Source of the DNA: Burkholderia savannae
GTDB lineage: Bacteria > Pseudomonadota > Gammaproteobacteria > Burkholderiales > Burkholderiaceae
Length of the DNA stretch: 64,000 bases
Assembly (NCBI RefSeq): GCF_001524445.2
Contig: NZ_CP013417.1
Coordinates: forward strand, 4,092,001-4,156,000
Direction of reading: 5' to 3'
Position 1 is the first letter of the stretch, and each line of letters opens with the position of its first letter. The notes beneath the pieces are model-generated. The model searched no databases. It was not told the origin of the DNA and saw only the letters and a program-made list of their open reading frames with translations. This document shows, one piece after another, positions 49,958-59,041 of this stretch. Made by a program: the position numbers and the translations under genes.

Positions 49958-51655
49958 ATGAGCGAGCGGGCGACGCGCGATTCGTCGGCCGGCACGGATG
50001 CGATCGGTGCCGATGCGGCGGGCGATGGCAATGGCGATGGCGTTGCTGCCGGCGTCGCGCCGGATGCATCGATTACAGCTACAGCCGTTTCGTTATCCGA
50101 TGCATGTCGAATCGGCGCGGCATCCGGCGCGAGCGCGGGCGCCGGCGTGAGCGGCGGGGCGCTGCGCGCAGCGGCAAGCGTTGCGATTGCCGCTGCCGCG
50201 GAGATGGCCGAAGCCGCTGAAGCCACCGAAGCCACCGAAGCTGCCGAAGCCACCGAAGCCACCGAAGCTGCCGCTCGCGCGCACGCGATCGAATCAGCGC
50301 TCGTCGACGAACTCGGCGCCGCGCTCGTCACGCGCTCGGCCGCGATCGAGCCGCGCTATTTCACCGCGTATAACGAAGCGCCCGGCGTCCGCCCGCTCGC
50401 GCTCGTGCGGCCGGCCTGCGTCGACGACGTGTCGCGCGCGCTCGCGCTTTGCACGCGGCTGCGGCAGCCGGTCGTGCCGCAGGGCGGCTTGACGGGGCTC
50501 GCGGGCGGCGGCGTCGCGCTCGGCGGCGAAGTCGTGCTCTCGATGGAGCACTTCGCCGGAATCGAGGAGATCGACGCGGCGGCCGGCACGATGACCGTGC
50601 GCGCGGGCACGACGCTGCAAGCGGTTCAGGAAGCGGCGGACGCGGCGGGTTTCGCGTTCGGCGTCGATCTCGGTGCACGCGGCTCGTGCCAGATCGGCGG
50701 CATGCTCGCGACCAACGCGGGTGGCACGCGCGCGATCCGCTTCGGAATGATGCGCGAGCAGACGCTCGGCATCGAAGCCGTGCTGGCGGATGGGACGATC
50801 GTCACGTCGCTGAACAAGGTGCTGAAGAACAATGCCGGCTACGACGTGAAGCAGCTCTTCATCGGAAGCGAAGGCACGCTCGGCATCGTCACGCGCGCGG
50901 TGCTGAGGCTGCATCCGCCGCTCGCGCGGCACGCGACGGCGCTGTGTCGAGTGCCCGATTACGGCACGCTCGTGCGGCTCTGGCGCGACGTGCGCGCGGC
51001 GCTGCCGGGCGTCGTCAGCTTCGAGGCGATGTGGCCGGCGTTCTATCGCTACGTTGCCGAGAACACGCTGGGCTTGACCGCGCCGTTCGGCGCGGACGGC
51101 GATTTCGTCATCCTGATCGAATGCGCGGCGAGCGGCGCGCATGCCGACGCGCGCGACGCGCTCGAGCAATGCCTCGGCGCATGCTTCGACGCCGGCCTCG
51201 TGACCGATGCGGCGCTCGCCGCGTCGGAGCGGCAGGCGCGCGATATGTGGACGCTGCGCGAAGGGCTCGCGATCGATGCGCTGCCGCATCTGCTCAATTT
51301 CGACGTGAGCCTGCCGGTCGCGGAACTCGACGCGTTCGCCGAACGTTGCAACGCCGCGCTGCGCGCGCGTTGGCCGCATGCGGTGTGTCTGTGCTTCGGG
51401 CATGTCGGCGACGGCAACGTGCACGTCGGCGTGTCGCTCGCCGATCTGCCCGCGCATGGCGCGGATAGCGTCGAGCGCGCCGTCTACGGGGTCGTGCGTG
51501 AAATGGGCGGATCGATATCGGCCGAGCACGGGATCGGTGTGCACAAGCGGCCGTTTCTCGCGTATTCGCGCAGTGCGGCCGAGATCGGCGTGATGCGGGC
51601 GATGAAGGCCGCGCTCGATCCGCTCGGGATTCTGAATCCCGGGAAGGTGTTGTAG
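49958..51655 (+). CDS. FAD-linked oxidase (D-lactate/2-hydroxyglutarate dehydrogenase type) with low-complexity head
   Basis: VAO-type flavoprotein acting on a 2-hydroxy acid. The FAD domain spans about 130-310 (PVVPQGGLTGLAGGGVALGG, GTLQAVQEAADAAGFAFGVDLGARGSCQIGGMLATNAGG, LFIGSEGTLGIVTRAVL), and the C-terminal part ends with CFGHVGDGNVHVGVS and SAEHGIGVHKRPFL, as in GlcD or D2HGDH. The family is usually about 470 residues; this frame has 565 because the first 100 are Ala/Gly/Glu rich, including EAAEATEATEAAEATEATEA from a 9-base repeat. ATG 49958 has GGAGG eight bases before it; ATG 50204 would give a normal-length protein but has a poor site. Confidence 0.85.
   Translation: MSERATRDSSAGTDAIGADAAGDGNGDGVAAGVAPDASITATAVSLSDACRIGAASGASAGAGVSGGALRAAASVAIAAAAEMAEAAEATEATEAAEATEATEAAARAHAIESALVDELGAALVTRSAAIEPRYFTAYNEAPGVRPLALVRPACVDDVSRALALCTRLRQPVVPQGGLTGLAGGGVALGGEVVLSMEHFAGIEEIDAAAGTMTVRAGTTLQAVQEAADAAGFAFGVDLGARGSCQIGGMLATNAGGTRAIRFGMMREQTLGIEAVLADGTIVTSLNKVLKNNAGYDVKQLFIGSEGTLGIVTRAVLRLHPPLARHATALCRVPDYGTLVRLWRDVRAALPGVVSFEAMWPAFYRYVAENTLGLTAPFGADGDFVILIECAASGAHADARDALEQCLGACFDAGLVTDAALAASERQARDMWTLREGLAIDALPHLLNFDVSLPVAELDAFAERCNAALRARWPHAVCLCFGHVGDGNVHVGVSLADLPAHGADSVERAVYGVVREMGGSISAEHGIGVHKRPFLAYSRSAAEIGVMRAMKAALDPLGILNPGKVL
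50207..50272 (+). repeat. Coding repeat, 9-base units GAAGCCACC and variants
   Basis: About seven in-frame 9-base units (GAAGCCGCT, GAAGCCACC, GAAGCTGCC) encode alternating Glu-Ala-Ala and Glu-Ala-Thr in the head of the FAD-linked oxidase. Boundaries are approximate. Length is a multiple of three, so copy-number change would lengthen the head without shifting frame. Confidence 0.75.
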
Positions 51656-52131
51656 CGCGATCGGGGCAGGCGTTGCCCCGTGTGTGCGAGCGTCTTCCGC
51701 CTGAGGGCGCGGCGCTGGCCCGCGTTGCAGCCGATGGTGGGCGCCTTCGCGATCGTGATCGTCGTTGCGGGCGCAGCGATCTTTCGTATCATCGCTGCCG
51801 CACGCCGCACGCCGCACGCCGCACGCCGCACGCCGCACGCCGCACGCCAACCGCCAAAACGCCAAAACGCCAAAACGCCAAAACGCCAAAACGCCAAAAC
51901 GCCAAAACGCCAAAACGCCAACCGCCAAAACGCCAACCGCCAAAACGCCAACCGCCAAAACGCCAAGTCACGCAGATCGAACGCAGCGAGCAGCGCGTGA
52001 CAGGCCGAGCGTCACAACCGGAACGTCACCAGCCGAACATGGCGGGCCCAACGCCCAACAGCCGCCATGGCGGCATCGCCTGCAGCGAATGGCGCGCCTC
52101 TCACCCGGTTCCCCGTCGGCGCCCGGCCCGC
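51656..52131. other. Gap with composite heptamer/octamer array
   Basis: About 475 bases between convergent genes (oxidase rightward, PadR leftward). The array fills 51797-51961; the remainder has no credible gene. Open frames on both strands are long only because the repeats lack stops. I see no clear bidirectional terminator; the repeat or flanks may serve. Confidence 0.5.
51797..51961. repeat. Composite array: GCCGCAC x7, GCCAAAAC x8, then (GCCAACC+GCCAAAAC) x3
   Basis: Seven heptamers GCCGCAC (51797-51845), one GCCAACC, eight octamers GCCAAAAC (51853-51916), then three 15-base units of GCCAACC joined to GCCAAAAC (51917-51961). Units of 7, 8 and 15 bases sharing the GCC start show the array has changed unit size while growing. 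It lies between convergent genes. Confidence 0.93.
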
Positions 52132-52752
52132 TCATTCCGAATCCGACGCATCCGCCTGCGCAAACCGGGCGGCGACCTCGCGCAGCCACGCTTCGCTCCA
52201 CGTGAGCGCGCCGACCTTCAGATGCTCGACGACGCGGCGCACCCATTCGAGCTCGGCTTCCAGCGTCACCCGCATGAGTTCGCCGTCGAGCAGGAACAGC
52301 CGTGGGATCTGCATCGCGAGCGCGGCGTCGTGCGCTTCGTCGAGACGAGCCAGTTCGGCCTCGAGCGCGGCGGCGCGCGCTTCGAACTGGCGGCGCGCAT
52401 CGTCGGCGGACAGCAGCGGCAGCACCGACAGCGCAGCCGGAAACGACGGATATTCGCGCGCCGGCTGAGCGAGCTGCTCGCGCAGCCACATGCGCGCGGT
52501 GTCGCGGCCGGCGCTGGTGATTTCGTAGACGGTGCGCTCCGGGAACGCGCCGTCGCGCTCGGTTTCGCGCACGGCGATCAGCGCGTCGCGTTGCAGGCGC
52601 TCGATCGTCTGATAAAGGCTATTGCGCTGCTTGACGTTGACCACCTCGTCCTTGCCGCGCAGCTTCACGAGCTGCTGGATTCGGTACGCGTGCATCGGCG
52701 CTTCGGTGAGCATCGCGAGTACGACGAGCGCCAGCGGTGAGTATCGAGCCAT
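52132..52752 (-). CDS. PadR-family transcriptional regulator
   Basis: Winged-helix regulator of 206 residues. The N-terminal domain SPLALVVLAMLTEAPMHAYRIQQLVK...RNSLYQTIERLQRDALI is the PadR fold, and the C-terminal half is a helical Vir-type dimerisation domain (LEAELARLDEAHDAALAMQI). Starts at ATG 52752, just inside a short A/T-rich region (52755-52805) that is likely its promoter. Target unknown; no detoxification gene is adjacent. Confidence 0.85.
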   Translation of the reverse strand: MARYSPLALVVLAMLTEAPMHAYRIQQLVKLRGKDEVVNVKQRNSLYQTIERLQRDALIAVRETERDGAFPERTVYEITSAGRDTARMWLREQLAQPAREYPSFPAALSVLPLLSADDARRQFEARAAALEAELARLDEAHDAALAMQIPRLFLLDGELMRVTLEAELEWVRRVVEHLKVGALTWSEAWLREVAARFAQADASDSE

Positions 52753-52855
52753 ACCATGAATAGTTAATTAATTTCTAGTAATGTTATGACTAGATATAAA
52801 TTAACGCAAGCTGTGTAATGCCCACGGCCAAAGGAGCGGCGGCAGGCGCAGCGCG

Positions 52856-53287
52856 TCAGCCGACGTGCGAGCGCTTGCCCGGCATGTCCGGCGTTTCCAT
52901 CGTCGCGAGCCCATGCACGATCCCGCAGTCCTCGACCGCGTGCTCGCCCTGGCACCGCTCGCGCAATTCGATCAGCTGCGCGCGCAGGTGCTGGAGCTCG
53001 GCGAGGCGCGTGTTGACGTGGCCGATGTGTTCGTCGAGCAGCGCGTTGACCGAATCGCAGCGGTCCGCCGGATCGTCGGTGAAGCGCAGCAGCGCGCGGA
53101 TCTCGTCGTGCGTCATGTCGAGCGCGCGGCAGTTGCGAATGAAGCGCAGCCGCTCGACGTGCGCGTCGGTGTAGCTGCGGTAGTTGGAGTCGGTCCGTTC
53201 CGCGTCGGGCATCAGCCCCTCTTTTTCATAGAAACGAATCGTCTCGGGCGTGCATCGCGCCGCTTTCGCCAGTTCGCCGATCTTCAT
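52856..53287 (-). CDS. cadR: MerR-family metal-responsive regulator CadR/PbrR type
   Basis: The 143-residue protein has the MerR N-terminus MKIGELAKAARCTPETIRFYEKEGL, a long dimer helix, and the metal-binding cysteines Cys77 (DRCDSV), Cys112 (ERCQGEH) and Cys121 in DCGIVHGLATMETP, as in Cd/Pb sensors. It is divergent from cadA, with a MerR-type operator between them, so it should activate cadA when cadmium, lead or zinc is bound. The His-rich tail found in Pseudomonas CadR is missing; here it ends GKRSHVG. Confidence 0.9.
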   Translation of the reverse strand: MKIGELAKAARCTPETIRFYEKEGLMPDAERTDSNYRSYTDAHVERLRFIRNCRALDMTHDEIRALLRFTDDPADRCDSVNALLDEHIGHVNTRLAELQHLRAQLIELRERCQGEHAVEDCGIVHGLATMETPDMPGKRSHVG

Positions 53288-53309
53288 TCGAATCTCCTTA
53301 CAAAAAGGG

Positions 53310-53340
53310 TTGACCTTGTAGTGACTTCAGGGTGTTAACT
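53310..53340 (+). promoter_or_regulatory. MerR-type cadA promoter and CadR operator
   Basis: -35 TTGACC (53310-53315) and -10 TTAACT (53335-53340) are 19 bp apart, the overlong spacing that MerR-family activators correct by twisting DNA. The operator 53313-53333 is an imperfect dyad with arms ACCTTGTAG and CTTCAGGGT. The transcript would start close to the cadA ribosome-binding site GAGGAGG (53359-53365), giving a short leader. Confidence 0.8.
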
Positions 53341-53369
53341 GTACACCGTCAGTTACTGAGGAGGTTGCC

Positions 53370-56144
53370 ATGACCGAGGCCACTCGGGCCGAAGACCGGC
53401 CGCGTACGCTCGAATCCGAACACGTTCGCGCGCATTCGCACGACGTGCGCGAGCCGTCGCGCGCCGAAGCGCACTCGGATGCGCATGAATGCGGCGCGCG
53501 GAGCGAAGCCCGGAACGACGCGGCGCGCGTGGAAGGCCGGAGCGGGCATGCGCGCGAACGCGAGCTGACGAGCGCAGCCGATTCAGGCCGCCAAGCCGAT
53601 GCGCGGCATGCGGGTTGCGCGCACGATCACGCCGACGGCCATGCGCATGCCGACGCCGATTCCCGCGAGCACGATCGCCGCGCCGATCGGCGCGAGGCAC
53701 AGGCCCAAGCGACCAGCGAAGCGCTGCTTCGTGGCGACGGCCAGGCTCGGCCGCATGCGGACGGTTGTTGTTCTCACGATCATCGGCGCGGCGGCATCGA
53801 CTTGGATGCAAGCCGGGAATCCGGATCGCGCGCTCATGATTCGTGCGGTCGCGGCCATGATCACGGCCCGCACGCCGGCGGCGATCATGCCCACGCCCAC
53901 GCCCACGCCCACGCCCACGCCCACGCCGGCGCCGCCTGCTGCGCGCCCGCCCCGGTCGCATTCGCGCCGCTGCCCGGCGCGCAAACGGCCGCCGACGGCC
54001 GCGTGCGTTCGGCGTTCCGGATCATGCAGATGGACTGCCCGACCGAGGAGACGCTGATCCGCAAGAAGCTCGGCGGAATGGCGGAAGTCGCGGCGCTCGA
54101 ATTCAATCTGATGCAGCGGATGCTGACGGTCGAGCACGCGCCGGGCGCGGAAGCCGGCATCGCCCGCGCGATCCGCTCGCTCGGCATGACGCCCGAGCAG
54201 GCGGATAACGGCGCAGCCGGCCGTTCGTCGTCGGCCGCGCCGGCCGAAGCGCCGCGGCCGTGGTGGCCGCTCGCGGTCGCGGGCGTCGCGGCGGCCGCGT
54301 CGGAGGCGGCCACGTGGCTGCAGTTGCCCGTGTGGCTTGCCGCCGCGCTCGCGCTCGCGGCGGTCGCGGCCTGCGGCCTCGGCACGTATCGCAAGGGCTG
54401 GATCGCGCTCACGAACGGCAACCTGAACATCAACGCGCTGATGAGCATCGCGGTGACGGGCGCGATGGCGATCGGCCAATGGCCCGAGGCCGCGATGGTG
54501 ATGGTGCTCTTCACCGTCGCCGAGCTGATCGAGGCGCGCTCGCTCGATCGCGCGCGCAACGCGATCCAGAGCCTGATGCGGCTCGCGCCCGACACCGCGA
54601 CCGTGAAGCAGCCCGACGGCACGTGGGCGGCCGTCGAGGCCGCGCAGGTCGCGCTCGGCGCGGTCGTGCGCGTGAAGCCCGGCGAGCGGATCGGCCTCGA
54701 CGGCGAAATCGTCGCCGGCCGCTCGACCGTCAACCAGGCGCCGATCACGGGCGAAAGCCTGCCCGTCGAGAAAGGCGCGGGCGATCCGGTGTACGCGGGC
54801 ACGATCAACGAGGCCGGCTCGTTCGAGTATCGCGTGACGGCGGTCGCGAGCAACACGACGCTCGCGCGGATCATCCATGCGGTCGAGGAGGCGCAGGGCG
54901 CGAAGGCGCCGACGCAGCGCTTCGTCGACACCTTTGCGCGCATCTACACGCCGATCGTGTTCGCGATCGCGCTCGTCGTCGCGATCGCGCCGCCGCTCGT
55001 GTTCGACGGCGCGTGGCGCGACTGGATTTATCGCGCGCTCGTGCTGCTCGTGATCGCGTGCCCGTGCGCGCTCGTGATCTCGACGCCCGTGACGATCGTC
55101 TCGGGGCTCGCCGCGGCCGCGCGGCGCGGCATCCTCGTGAAGGGCGGCGTATATCTCGAGCAGGGGCGCCGGCTCGCGTGGCTCGCGCTCGACAAGACGG
55201 GCACGATCACGCGCGGCAAGCCGGTGCAGACCGATTTCGAGATGCGCGCGGCCGACGTCGACGTCGCGCACGTGCGGCGGCTCGCCGCGAGCCTCGCCGC
55301 GCGTTCGGACCACCCGGTTTCGCAGGCGGTCGCGGCGGCGGGCGCGGCCGATGCCGGCGCGAGCGATGCCGGTCGCGCAAACGGCGCGTCGTTCCTCGAC
55401 GTCGCCGGCTTCGAGGCGATTCCCGGCCGCGGCGTGCGCGGCAACATCGACGGCGCGCCGTACTGGCTCGGCAATCACCGCCTCGTCGAAGAGCTCGAGT
55501 GCTGCACGCCCGCGCTCGAGGCGCGCCTCGACGAGCTCGAGCGGCAGGGCAAGACGGTCGTGATGCTGATCGACGGCACGCGCGTGCTCGGCCTCTTCGC
55601 GGTGGCCGACACGGTGAAGGACACGAGCCGCGCCGCAATCGCCGACTTGCACGCGCTCGGCATCAAGACCGCGATGCTGACGGGCGACAACCCGCACACG
55701 GCGGAAGCGATCGCGCAGCAGGTCGGCATCGACGACGCGCGCGGCAACCAGCTGCCGCAGGACAAGCTCGCCGTCGTCGACGAGCTCGCGGCGGGCGGCC
55801 ATGCGGTCGGGATGGTCGGCGACGGGATCAACGACGCGCCGGCGCTCGCGCGCGCCGACATCGGCTTCGCGATGGGCGCGATGGGCACCGACACCGCGAT
55901 CGAGACGGCCGACGTCGCGCTGATGGACGACGACCTGCGCAAGATCCCGGCGTTCGTGCGGCTGTCGCGCGCGACGCATCGCGTGCTCGTGCAGAACATC
56001 GCGTTCGCGCTCGTCGTGAAGGCGGTGTTCGTCGGGCTGACGATCGCGGGAATGGGCACGATGTGGATGGCGGTGTTCGCCGACGCGGGCGCGAGCCTCA
56101 TCGTCGTCGGCAACGGCTTGCGGCTGCTGCGCCGCGGTCAATGA
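53370..56144 (+). CDS. cadA: Cd/Zn/Pb-exporting P1B-type ATPase with histidine-rich N-terminus
   Basis: Inner-membrane pump expelling divalent soft metals. Of 924 residues, the first 210 are unusually His/Asp/Arg rich, with repeated HDH, HAHA and a run of six His-Ala. A heavy-metal domain-like fold follows (RIMQMDCPTEETLIRKKL...) in which the usual CxxC is replaced by DCPTEE. Core motifs: CPC metal site at 564-566, DKTGTIT at 608-614 with phosphorylated Asp608, HP locus RSDHPVSQAV, and VGDGINDAPALARADIG near 815. The His head probably gathers or senses metal. cadR lies divergent and a zinc-ribbon gene follows by 12 bases. Confidence 0.93.
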   Translation: MTEATRAEDRPRTLESEHVRAHSHDVREPSRAEAHSDAHECGARSEARNDAARVEGRSGHARERELTSAADSGRQADARHAGCAHDHADGHAHADADSREHDRRADRREAQAQATSEALLRGDGQARPHADGCCSHDHRRGGIDLDASRESGSRAHDSCGRGHDHGPHAGGDHAHAHAHAHAHAHAGAACCAPAPVAFAPLPGAQTAADGRVRSAFRIMQMDCPTEETLIRKKLGGMAEVAALEFNLMQRMLTVEHAPGAEAGIARAIRSLGMTPEQADNGAAGRSSSAAPAEAPRPWWPLAVAGVAAAASEAATWLQLPVWLAAALALAAVAACGLGTYRKGWIALTNGNLNINALMSIAVTGAMAIGQWPEAAMVMVLFTVAELIEARSLDRARNAIQSLMRLAPDTATVKQPDGTWAAVEAAQVALGAVVRVKPGERIGLDGEIVAGRSTVNQAPITGESLPVEKGAGDPVYAGTINEAGSFEYRVTAVASNTTLARIIHAVEEAQGAKAPTQRFVDTFARIYTPIVFAIALVVAIAPPLVFDGAWRDWIYRALVLLVIACPCALVISTPVTIVSGLAAAARRGILVKGGVYLEQGRRLAWLALDKTGTITRGKPVQTDFEMRAADVDVAHVRRLAASLAARSDHPVSQAVAAAGAADAGASDAGRANGASFLDVAGFEAIPGRGVRGNIDGAPYWLGNHRLVEELECCTPALEARLDELERQGKTVVMLIDGTRVLGLFAVADTVKDTSRAAIADLHALGIKTAMLTGDNPHTAEAIAQQVGIDDARGNQLPQDKLAVVDELAAGGHAVGMVGDGINDAPALARADIGFAMGAMGTDTAIETADVALMDDDLRKIPAFVRLSRATHRVLVQNIAFALVVKAVFVGLTIAGMGTMWMAVFADAGASLIVVGNGLRLLRRGQ
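53890..53925 (+). repeat. Coding hexamer repeat CCCACG x6 in cadA
   Basis: Six perfect 6-base units encode a His-Ala run in the metal-binding head of CadA. Hexamer slippage would change the number of histidines without breaking frame. Confidence 0.85.
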
Positions 56145-56156
56145 ACGGAGGCGGCA

Positions 56157-56543
56157 ATGGATTGGCTCAAGCGGATCGTCGGCGCAGGGCATCACGGAAA
56201 TGGCGGCAGTCGCGACCATCACGGCGGCGGGATGGGCGGTGACGGGCGTGGCCATGGCAGCGGCCACGGAAGTCACGGCGGCCACAGTTGGGGCCGGCAG
56301 GATGCGCGGCGCCAAGACGGCTGGGGGCGCGACGGCGTTTCGTCTCGCCGCGAAGCCGGCTTGCCCGTGCAGAGCGCCGCGTGCGCGAAGTGCGGCGCGA
56401 TCAACGGCGCGGATGCGAAGTTCTGCGCGCAGTGCGGCGCATCGCAAGCGCCGGCCGCGTGCGGCGCTTGCCGCGCGTTGCTCGATGCGTCCGCGCGCTT
56501 CTGCCCGCAATGCGGGGCCGCCGTCTCGCAGGCGCGAGCGTGA
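56157..56543 (+). CDS. His/Gly-rich protein with two zinc ribbons, linked to cadA
   Basis: A 128-residue protein I do not recognise as a named family. Residues 10-50 are rich in Gly and His (HHGNGG, HHGGGMGGDGRGHGSGHGSHGGH), and residues 75-125 form two double-CxxC zinc ribbons (CAKCG...CAQCG and CGACR...CPQCG). There is no signal peptide or membrane helix after the first dozen residues (MDWLKRIVGAG). It begins 12 bases after the cadA stop with SD GGAGGCGGC, so it is part of the CadR-controlled unit. A metal-buffering or metal-delivery partner of CadA is a reasonable inference. Confidence 0.75.
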   Translation: MDWLKRIVGAGHHGNGGSRDHHGGGMGGDGRGHGSGHGSHGGHSWGRQDARRQDGWGRDGVSSRREAGLPVQSAACAKCGAINGADAKFCAQCGASQAPAACGACRALLDASARFCPQCGAAVSQARA

Positions 56544-57444
<901 letters not shown>

Positions 57445-58908
57445 ATGGATTCATCCAGTTTCCTGACGTCGATGCAGAGCACGCTCGGCGTTTATCTGCC
57501 CAAGATCGCGGGCGCGCTCGGCATCCTGATCATCGGCTGGCTGATCGCCGTGATCGTCCGCGCGGGCGTGCGCCGCCTGCTGAGCGCGCTGAAAGTCGAT
57601 GCGCGCATCGCCGAAAGCACGGGCCAGGGCGCGCAGGTGGAGAGCATCATCGCGGGCGGCCTGTTCTGGCTCATCCTGCTCGTGACCGCGGTCGGCATCT
57701 TCAACGTGCTGAATCTCTACGCGATCTCGAATCCGTTCTCGCTTCTCGTCACGAAGATCATCAACTATCTGCCGAACCTGCTCGGCGGCGGGGCGCTCAC
57801 GCTCGTCGCGTGGCTGATCGCGTCGCTCTTGCGCAGCTTGGCCGACAAGACGCTGAAGGCGAGCAAGATCGACAGCAAGCTGTCGGAGACGGCCGGGATG
57901 CGGCCGATGAGCTCGTATCTCGGCGACGTGCTGTTCTGGCTCGTGATCCTGATGTTCATTCCGGCGATCCTCGCCGCGTTCGATCTCAACGGCCTCCTGT
58001 CGCCCGTGCAAGGGATGATCGACAAGATCCTCGCGATCGTGCCGAACGTGTTCGCCGCGGCCGTGATCGGCTTCGTCGGCTGGCTCGTCGCGCGCATCCT
58101 GCGCGGGCTCGTCACGAACCTGCTCGTCGCGGCGGGCGCCGACAGGCTCACGCAAAGCGTCGACAGCCCGACGCCCGTGAAGATCTCGAGCCTCATCGGC
58201 ACGGTCGTGTTCATCTTCGTGTTCGTGCCGACGCTGATCTCCGCGCTCGACGCGCTGAAGATCGAGGCGATCTCGCGGCCCGCGACCGACCTGCTCGGCC
58301 AGTTCCTCAACGCGGTGCCCGACATCGTCGCGGCCATCGTGATCCTGCTCGTCACGTTTTACGTCGCGCGCTTCGTCGGCGCGCTGGTGCAGAAGCTGCT
58401 CGTCGCCGCGGGCGTCGACGGCCTGCCCGCGATTCTCGGCGTCGGGCGCGTGTTCTCCGGGATGCTGCAGCCGTCGGTGCTCGCCGGCCGGCTGATCGTC
58501 TTCTTCGCGATGCTGTTCGCGGCGGTGGAAGCCGCGAACCGGCTCGGCTTCACGCAGGTGCGCGACGTCGTCACGCTCTTCATCGAATTCGGCGGGCACG
58601 TGCTGACGGGCGGCGTGATCCTCGTGATCGGCTTCTGGCTCGCGGGCCTCGCGCGCCGCGTGATCGAGCAGGCCGACAACGAGCACAGCCGGCTTCTGTC
58701 GCGCATCGCGCAGTTCGCGATCCTCGGCCTCGTGTTCGCAATGGGGCTGCGCGCGATGGGCATCGCAAACGAGATCGTGCAGCTCGCGTTCGGCCTCGTG
58801 CTCGGCGCGATCGCGGTTGCGGTTGCGCTGTCGTTCGGCCTCGGCGGCCGCGAAGCGGCGGGCAAGCTGCTCGATCGCTGGTTCAATCAGCGCGGCAAGC
58901 AGGAGTGA
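57445..58908 (+). CDS. Mechanosensitive-channel-type membrane protein with repeated TM-helix units
   Basis: The 487 residues contain about ten or more hydrophobic segments arranged as repeats of one unit, for example YLPKIAGALGILIIGWLIAVIVR, YLPNLLGGGALTLVAWLIASLLR, IVPNVFAAAVIGFVGWLVARILRG and AVPDIVAAIVILLVTFYVARFVG, each ending in basic residues. This is the conserved TM-helix repeat found in proteins annotated as small-conductance mechanosensitive ion channels; the classical MscS beta domain is not evident. Residue 1 is the ATG at 57445 after GGGAGAGC. The C-terminus ends FGLGGREAAGKLLDRW, typical of the family. Conducted ion unknown. Confidence 0.8.
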   Translation: MDSSSFLTSMQSTLGVYLPKIAGALGILIIGWLIAVIVRAGVRRLLSALKVDARIAESTGQGAQVESIIAGGLFWLILLVTAVGIFNVLNLYAISNPFSLLVTKIINYLPNLLGGGALTLVAWLIASLLRSLADKTLKASKIDSKLSETAGMRPMSSYLGDVLFWLVILMFIPAILAAFDLNGLLSPVQGMIDKILAIVPNVFAAAVIGFVGWLVARILRGLVTNLLVAAGADRLTQSVDSPTPVKISSLIGTVVFIFVFVPTLISALDALKIEAISRPATDLLGQFLNAVPDIVAAIVILLVTFYVARFVGALVQKLLVAAGVDGLPAILGVGRVFSGMLQPSVLAGRLIVFFAMLFAAVEAANRLGFTQVRDVVTLFIEFGGHVLTGGVILVIGFWLAGLARRVIEQADNEHSRLLSRIAQFAILGLVFAMGLRAMGIANEIVQLAFGLVLGAIAVAVALSFGLGGREAAGKLLDRWFNQRGKQE

Positions 58909-59041
58909 TGCCGCGGGCGGCGCGCGGGCGAATCGCGCGACGATCGCCCGCGCGCTGTCTTTGTCGCTTTCGCGGCGTCGACGGGATCGGGCCGCGAGCG
59001 TCCCGCGCTCGCCGCTCGCGCATGAGGCGTTGCGGCGCGCG

